Source: S34-282 sp034422075 | GTDB taxonomy: Bacteria > Chloroflexota > Dehalococcoidia > Lucifugimonadales > Australimonadaceae | Assembly (NCBI GenBank): GCA_034422075.1 | Contig: DAOUJX010000014.1 | Span: 1 to 8,615 of the forward strand | Length of the DNA stretch: 8,615 bases | Direction of reading: 5' to 3' | Program-made: the position numbers and the translations under genes | Shown: in pieces, positions 5,520-8,615 of the stretch | Numbering within the stretch: position 1 is the stretch's first letter | Layout of the letters: the number at the start of each line of letters is the position of its first letter | Notes under the pieces: generated by a model | What the model saw: the letters and a program-made list of their open reading frames with translations, nothing else | What the model was told of the DNA's origin: nothing | The model's database searches: none

Positions 5520-6416
5520 ATGGGAGTCAGCATCTGGTCGGACTACTTTGGGGCAGACGTCAAGTTCGTTCAAGGAAACAAGTACCGCACGCGCATCGCA
5601 GAGGCGGGCAAGGGCAAGGCTGAGACGCTGGTTATGACGCACGGCGGCGGGGGACACCTCGAGACGTTCGCACGCAACGTCGTGCCGCTCGCCCAGCACA
5701 TGCACGTCGTCGCCATCGAAATCCTATGGCACGGCCTGAGCGACGCACCGGAAGTGGGTGACAATCCCCAGGGTCAGGTCGCCGAGCAGATCCTCGACGT
5801 GATGGATGCGCTGGGCATCGACACCGCTTGGATGCACGGCGAGGCGTACAGCGGCAGCGCCGTCTCGCTGCTTGCACGCTTCCATGCCGACCGGCTGAAG
5901 GGCGTCATCTACGAGTCAGGCATAGGCATGAACTTCAAGGAAGGCTCCGTCAAGCCGCCAGCGCCGCCCGTCGGCGGGATATCGATGCCGGAGAGGACGC
6001 TGCAACTGCTGAAAGCGCCCGACTGGGACGGTGTCCACGCGCGGCTGCTGATGGTGATGCATCGCGACCACCCGGAGCAGGTGACCGATGAGTTGGTGGA
6101 TGTGCGGCTCGCGCACTATTCACGGCCCTCGACGAACGACGCGCAGACACGCTTCTACTCCGCGCTCATTAGCGGAGCGGGGCGGCAGCACTACGCGACG
6201 GAAGAGGAGATGGCGCAGACGCGCGTCCCTACACTGGTCGTGTGGTGCGACGGCTCGGCCGGCGCGGGGCCGGATGCAGGGGCGCGGCTGGCCAGCATCA
6301 TCCCAGATGCGCAATTCAAGCTGCTGCCGCAGACCGGCTTCTGGGCGCACTGGGAGAACCCGGAAGCCTTCAATGAGGCTGTGCGCCAATTCGTGGCCGG
6401 CGAGAAGGTCACCTAG
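5520..6416 (+). CDS. Alpha/beta-hydrolase-fold protein lacking the usual catalytic triad
   Basis: This 298-residue cytoplasmic protein has the alpha/beta-hydrolase fold of the MhpC/epoxide-hydrolase type. The oxyanion-hole turn HGGGG is at residues 41-45, the HGLSD turn at 71-75, the nucleophile-elbow region WMHGEAYSGSAV at 104-115, the acid-loop strand VPTLVVW at 236-242, and the C-terminal GFWAHWENPEAFN at 273-285. Aligned by eye with the family, the nucleophile of GxSxG is Ala109 (GEAYS), the acid of GxxDxxxP is Ser245, and the histidine of GHW is Phe274. All three triad positions are thus replaced, although the frame is intact. Ser111 or His277 could serve instead if the loops are shifted. 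The next gene, an SDR, follows after 52 nt and is probably co-transcribed. The substrate is unknown, and hydrolase activity should not be assumed. Confidence 0.8.
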   Translation: MGVSIWSDYFGADVKFVQGNKYRTRIAEAGKGKAETLVMTHGGGGHLETFARNVVPLAQHMHVVAIEILWHGLSDAPEVGDNPQGQVAEQILDVMDALGIDTAWMHGEAYSGSAVSLLARFHADRLKGVIYESGIGMNFKEGSVKPPAPPVGGISMPERTLQLLKAPDWDGVHARLLMVMHRDHPEQVTDELVDVRLAHYSRPSTNDAQTRFYSALISGAGRQHYATEEEMAQTRVPTLVVWCDGSAGAGPDAGARLASIIPDAQFKLLPQTGFWAHWENPEAFNEAVRQFVAGEKVT

Positions 6417-6453
6417 CGCACGGCGCAGCAGCTACTCACTCTCACCCTACCGC

Positions 6454-6461
6454 AAAGGAGG
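6454..6461 (+). promoter_or_regulatory. Strong ribosome binding site of the SDR gene
   Basis: AAAGGAGG, near-perfect to consensus, lies 7 nt before the ATG at 6469. It fixes the start although the frame is open far upstream through the hydrolase gene. Confidence 0.88.
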
Positions 6462-6468
6462 TCAGCCA

Positions 6469-7302
6469 ATGTCAGACGCAGTTGACCTGACGGGCCAGAC
6501 GGCTTTGGTCACCGGCGGGAGCCGCGGGCTCGGCCGCGGCTTTGCCCTTGCCATCGCCAATGCAGGCGCCAAAGTCGCCATAACCGGCACCTCGCCCGCA
6601 GCTTTGGATGAGGCAGCGGCCCTCATCACGAATGCAGGCGGCACCGTGCTTCCCATCGCCGCTGACGCCGCCGACGAGCAGGCAACCGCTGAAGCCGTCG
6701 CCGCCGTCGAAAGCTCCCTCGGCCCGGTTGACCTGCTGGTCAATAACGCCGGGGTCATCGGCCCGCTCGCGGCGACGGAAGACGCCGATCCGGTCCATTG
6801 GTGGCGCACCCTGGAGGTCAACCTGCGCGGACCCTATCTGTACGTGCGCGCGGTGCTGCCGGGAATGCGCAGCCGCAGGCGAGGGCGCATCATCAACCTG
6901 AGCTCTGCCGCAGGCGTCTACGCTGCGACCTATGCAGGCGCCTATTGCGCGTCCAAGGCCGCTCTGAGCCATTGGACCAATGTCCTGGCACTCGAACTCA
7001 CGGATACGGGGGTCGCGGCATTTGCCTACGCTCCGGGCCTCGTCCGGACCGGCATGACCGACTACGCTTCCAACTCGCCGGAAGTACGCCAGGAGATGCG
7101 GGACTACTTCACCAACCGCTTTGCCGAAGGTACTGACACCCCCATGGAAGCTGCGGTTGAGCAGCTCATGTTCCTCGCCTCAGGGAAAGCCGACGCGCTC
7201 TCCGGCCACCACATCACCGTGACCGACGACCCTGATGCCCTCCTGGGCGACCTTGCCAGAATCAAGGAACGGGGTCTCTATGTACTGGGTTTGCGGTCGT
7301 AG
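6469..7302 (+). CDS. Short-chain dehydrogenase/reductase (SDR) family oxidoreductase
   Basis: This 277-residue classical SDR has a Rossmann fold and is NAD(P)-dependent. The cofactor motif TGGSRGLG is at residues 15-22, NNAG at 92-95 and the structural Asn at 118 (EVNLRG). The catalytic Ser146 (INLSSAAG), Tyr159 and Lys163 (YCASK) are all present, and the PG turn is at 189-190. The Arg at 19 is compatible with NADP(H) preference, but that is a weak inference. The C-terminus reads LSGHHITVTDDPDALL where many SDRs have a G-x-x-x-x-V-D-G-G ending, so the last strand is unusual. The upstream frame is open to 6088 but only as a shadow of the hydrolase gene; the AAAGGAGG decides this start. It is the second gene of a probable hydrolase-SDR operon, and the substrate is unknown. 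The stop codon lies in the loop of a 10-bp hairpin. Confidence 0.92.
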   Translation: MSDAVDLTGQTALVTGGSRGLGRGFALAIANAGAKVAITGTSPAALDEAAALITNAGGTVLPIAADAADEQATAEAVAAVESSLGPVDLLVNNAGVIGPLAATEDADPVHWWRTLEVNLRGPYLYVRAVLPGMRSRRRGRIINLSSAAGVYAATYAGAYCASKAALSHWTNVLALELTDTGVAAFAYAPGLVRTGMTDYASNSPEVRQEMRDYFTNRFAEGTDTPMEAAVEQLMFLASGKADALSGHHITVTDDPDALLGDLARIKERGLYVLGLRS

Positions 7303-7312
7303 CCGCAAACCC
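7287..7312 (+). terminator. Hairpin around the SDR stop codon, possible terminator
   Basis: GGGTTTGCGG (7287-7296) pairs perfectly with CCGCAAACCC (7303-7312). The 6-nt loop includes the SDR TAG (7300-7302). No T-run follows, so termination or mRNA 3'-end protection is inferred from position only. Confidence 0.45.
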
Positions 7313-7365
7313 GCAGCTTGCGTCGTTGCGGGTGCGTGTACTGGTGAAGAGATGGAGGCTTCCCC

Positions 7366-7408
7366 CGCCCGGCGCTCTTCCCCCTCTCCTTGGGAAAAGC
7401 GCCGGGCG
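7366..7408. terminator. Large hairpin between convergent genes, possible bidirectional terminator
   Basis: The outer stem of 11 bp (7366-7376 with 7398-7408, including GCCCGGCGCT) continues after one C/A mismatch into TTCCC/GGGAA (7378-7382 with 7392-7396), closing a 9-nt loop. There is no flanking T-run on either strand. Its place between convergent SDR and PII genes suggests transcription blocking or 3'-end stabilisation. Alternatively it is a dispersed palindromic repeat unit. Confidence 0.5.
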
Positions 7409-7436
7409 AGGTCTTGGGACAGATGCCTCGGCGTCC

Positions 7437-7466
7437 GGGCCTTCGCCGATACGGCGAAGAGCGCCC
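7437..7466 (-). terminator. Hairpin just after the PII gene, possible terminator
   Basis: CTTCGCCG (7441-7448) and CGGCGAAG (7452-7459) pair perfectly around a 3-nt loop. An outer GGGC/GCCC pairing (7437-7440 with 7463-7466) is separated by a 3-nt bulge. It begins 6 nt after the PII stop codon on the minus strand. No T-run follows. Confidence 0.5.
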
Positions 7467-7472
7467 AGCACC

Positions 7473-7826
7473 TTAGAGAGCAGCTTCGCCCTGTTCGCCG
7501 GTGCGGACGCGCACGACGTCGGCCACGGGGTAGATGAATATCTTTCCATCGCCGATTTCGCCGCCGTCAGAGCTGCGTGCCGCCTCGATGATGGCCGCGA
7601 TCACGCTGTCCTTCATGTCGTCGTGGACAACGGTGCGAACCATTGTCTTGGGGACGGAGGAGCGTGAAGCCATCTGGCCCCCGCGTCCGACGAACACCTC
7701 GACACCGCGCTGCCTGCCCTGTCCGGTTAGGTTGAAGTAGTAGAAACCCTGGCAGCCGGCGGCCTCGAGTGCTTCCGTCACCTGGTTAACACGTTCCGGT
7801 CTGACAACCGCTTCGATGCTCAACAT
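7473..7826 (-). CDS. PII-family nitrogen regulatory protein (GlnB/GlnK-like)
   Basis: This 117-residue trimeric signalling protein binds ATP/ADP and 2-oxoglutarate and normally controls the ammonium channel and nitrogen enzymes. Family landmarks are IEAVVRPERV at residues 4-13, TGQGRQRG at 34-41 (base of the T-loop), VPKTMVRTVV at 58-67, IGDGKIFIYPV at 91-101 and the C-terminal VRVRTGEQGEAAL with the ATP-phosphate arginines at 106 and 108. The T-loop (about 36-60, GVEVFVGRGGQMASRSS) has no tyrosine, so the classical uridylylation site is absent, and it seems about two residues longer than in GlnB. AARSSDGGEIGDG also carries about three extra residues. The ATG at 7826 has AAGGAGG (7841-7835) 8 nt upstream; an upstream in-frame ATG at 7859 lies in the intergenic hairpin. 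It follows amtB, so GlnK-type control of that channel is the natural inference. Confidence 0.93.
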   Translation of the reverse strand: MLSIEAVVRPERVNQVTEALEAAGCQGFYYFNLTGQGRQRGVEVFVGRGGQMASRSSVPKTMVRTVVHDDMKDSVIAAIIEAARSSDGGEIGDGKIFIYPVADVVRVRTGEQGEAAL

Positions 7827-7834
7827 GTTGTCAC

Positions 7835-7841
7835 CCTCCTT
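7835..7841 (-). promoter_or_regulatory. Ribosome binding site of the PII gene
   Basis: AAGGAGG lies 8 nt before the ATG at 7826, which fixes that start. It directly abuts the 3' arm of the amtB-PII intergenic hairpin. Confidence 0.85.
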
Positions 7842-7876
7842 GCCTTGGCGTGTGCTCAAAGCAACGCCAAGGCGTT
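7842..7876 (-). promoter_or_regulatory. amtB-PII intergenic hairpin with an alternative fold
   Basis: GCCTTGGCGT (7842-7851) and ACGCCAAGGC (7864-7873) form a 10-bp stem that ends next to the PII Shine-Dalgarno. An overlapping palindrome, AACGCC-AA-GGCGTT (7863-7876), cannot form at the same time. The arrangement could tune PII translation or mRNA processing relative to amtB. It is a structural observation with no known motif behind it. Confidence 0.5.
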
Positions 7877-7889
7877 CCTTTCGTAGTGG

Positions 7890-8615
7890 TTAGTCTGCGC
7901 CATCATCGACGAATGCGCGCTCACCGTGCGCAGCGAGGTCAAGGCCGCGTTCCTCATCTCGCTCCTCCACCCGTAGGCCCAGCCCCGGAATCAGGTCCAG
8001 CACCTTCAGGATAATCAGCGAGGCTATGAAGGAGTAAGCCATGGTCGCGAGCACCGCAATGACCTGCGTCCCCATCTGGCCGGCGTTGCCCTCGATAAGT
8101 CCCTTCGTTCCACCTATCGCCGCAACGGCGAAGATACCAGTCGCCAGGGCGCCCCAGATGCCACCGATGCCATGGACCGCAAAGACGTCCAGCGCGTCGT
8201 CGATTCTCAGCTTGGGGCGGAGCAGGACGGCTGCGTAGCAGAACACGCCCGCGCCGAATCCGATGGCCAGGGCGCCCATGACACCAACGAAGCCGGCCGC
8301 CGGCGTGATGGCGACGAGGCCACCAATCGCGCCCGTCGCGACTCCCGCCGCGCTCATCCTCTTGTTCTGTATCTGCGACAGGATGCCCCAGGTAAGCGCA
8401 GCCGTGGCCGCAGCCGTGTTGGTAACCAGGAAGGCGTTCACAGCGATACCATCTGCCGCGAGGCCGGAGCCCGCGTTGAACCCGAACCAGCCGAACCAAA
8501 GCAGTGCGGCGCCAATGACGACGTAAGGCACATTGCCAGGCTCCAAACCGGGGGCCCGTCGCTTGCCGAGTAGCAGAGCCGCTGCCACCGCCGCCATCGC
8601 CGCGTTGATGTGGAC
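7890..8615 (-). CDS. amtB: Ammonium transporter, AmtB family (C-terminal part)
   Basis: About 241 C-terminal residues are visible; the N-terminal half lies beyond 8615. The fragment opens with VHINAA, carrying the first histidine of the twin-His pore pair. The second histidine is in DDALDVFAVHGIGGIWG at about residue 148 of the fragment. Other family segments are PYVVIGAALLWFGWFGFNAGS and the Thr/Ala-rich helix that follows. Roughly six transmembrane helices remain, and the cytoplasmic tail (VEERDEERGLDLAAHGERAF) has the form seen in PII-regulated Amt proteins, although the blocking contact cannot be verified. The protein is an inner-membrane trimeric NH4+/NH3 channel. The PII gene follows after 63 nt in the same direction, the reverse of the common glnK-amtB order. 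An ATG at 8597 is internal, since homology extends upstream of it. Confidence 0.95.
   Translation of the reverse strand, partial: VHINAAMAAVAAALLLGKRRAPGLEPGNVPYVVIGAALLWFGWFGFNAGSGLAADGIAVNAFLVTNTAAATAALTWGILSQIQNKRMSAAGVATGAIGGLVAITPAAGFVGVMGALAIGFGAGVFCYAAVLLRPKLRIDDALDVFAVHGIGGIWGALATGIFAVAAIGGTKGLIEGNAGQMGTQVIAVLATMAYSFIASLIILKVLDLIPGLGLRVEERDEERGLDLAAHGERAFVDDGAD

Noticed and set aside
6088..6468. N-terminal 127-codon extension of the SDR gene
   Set aside because: The frame is open, but the translation is Arg/Ser-rich shadow of the hydrolase gene. AAAGGAGG at 6454-6461 and the SDR homology fix the start at 6469.
7827..7859. Longer PII protein starting at 7859
   Set aside because: The extra residues (MSTRQGKEGDN) precede the family N-terminus and come from the intergenic hairpin and Shine-Dalgarno sequence.
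1..8615. CRISPR array, insertion sequence or phage attachment site
   Set aside because: No regularly spaced direct repeats, no transposase or integrase motifs, and no tRNA gene with flanking duplication were seen.

Overview
The window is a piece of a GC-rich bacterial chromosome, almost entirely protein-coding and mostly housekeeping in character. The gene set (exodeoxyribonuclease III, DapA, rpsO-pnp, amtB-PII, plus a hydrolase and a short-chain dehydrogenase of unknown substrate) does not fix the taxon. The GC-rich coding, the Arg/Asp/Gly-rich PNPase tail and the hydrolase-SDR pairing would suit an environmental Chloroflexota-like bacterium, but that is a guess from memory and not a demonstrated assignment.

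Layout. The left edge holds the N-terminus of an xth-type exonuclease III on the minus strand. Diverging from it is a plus-strand pair: dapA, whose stop overlaps the start of a second endonuclease/exonuclease/phosphatase (EEP) fold enzyme by 4 nt. Converging on that pair, with a 4-bp overlap of stop codons, is the minus-strand unit rpsO - pnp - a small three-helix membrane protein. Upstream of rpsO, positions about 4860-5430 look empty of intact genes. Read in mixed minus-strand frames, they contain a decayed type II toxin-antitoxin module: a RelE/HigB-like killer protein with one frameshift and one nonsense codon, overlapping by ATGA a HigA-like antidote with at least two frameshifts. The best rpsO -10 box lies in the dead antitoxin's 3' end.

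The plus-strand unit at 5520-7302 starts after a perfect 14-bp inverted repeat. It encodes an alpha/beta-hydrolase-fold protein and an SDR oxidoreductase, probably co-transcribed. The hydrolase aligns well with its family, but by my alignment all three catalytic-triad positions are substituted (Ala, Ser, Phe). The SDR has a complete Ser-Tyr-Lys active site.

The right end is a minus-strand nitrogen unit: the C-terminal part of an AmtB-type ammonium transporter followed by a PII protein whose T-loop lacks the usual uridylylated tyrosine. A cluster of three hairpins (7287-7466) separates the convergent SDR and PII genes, and another hairpin sits between amtB and the PII ribosome binding site.

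I see no CRISPR array, insertion sequence, rRNA or convincing tRNA. The most notable items are the fossil toxin-antitoxin module, the apparently triad-less hydrolase, and the hairpins that enclose stop codons or abut ribosome binding sites.
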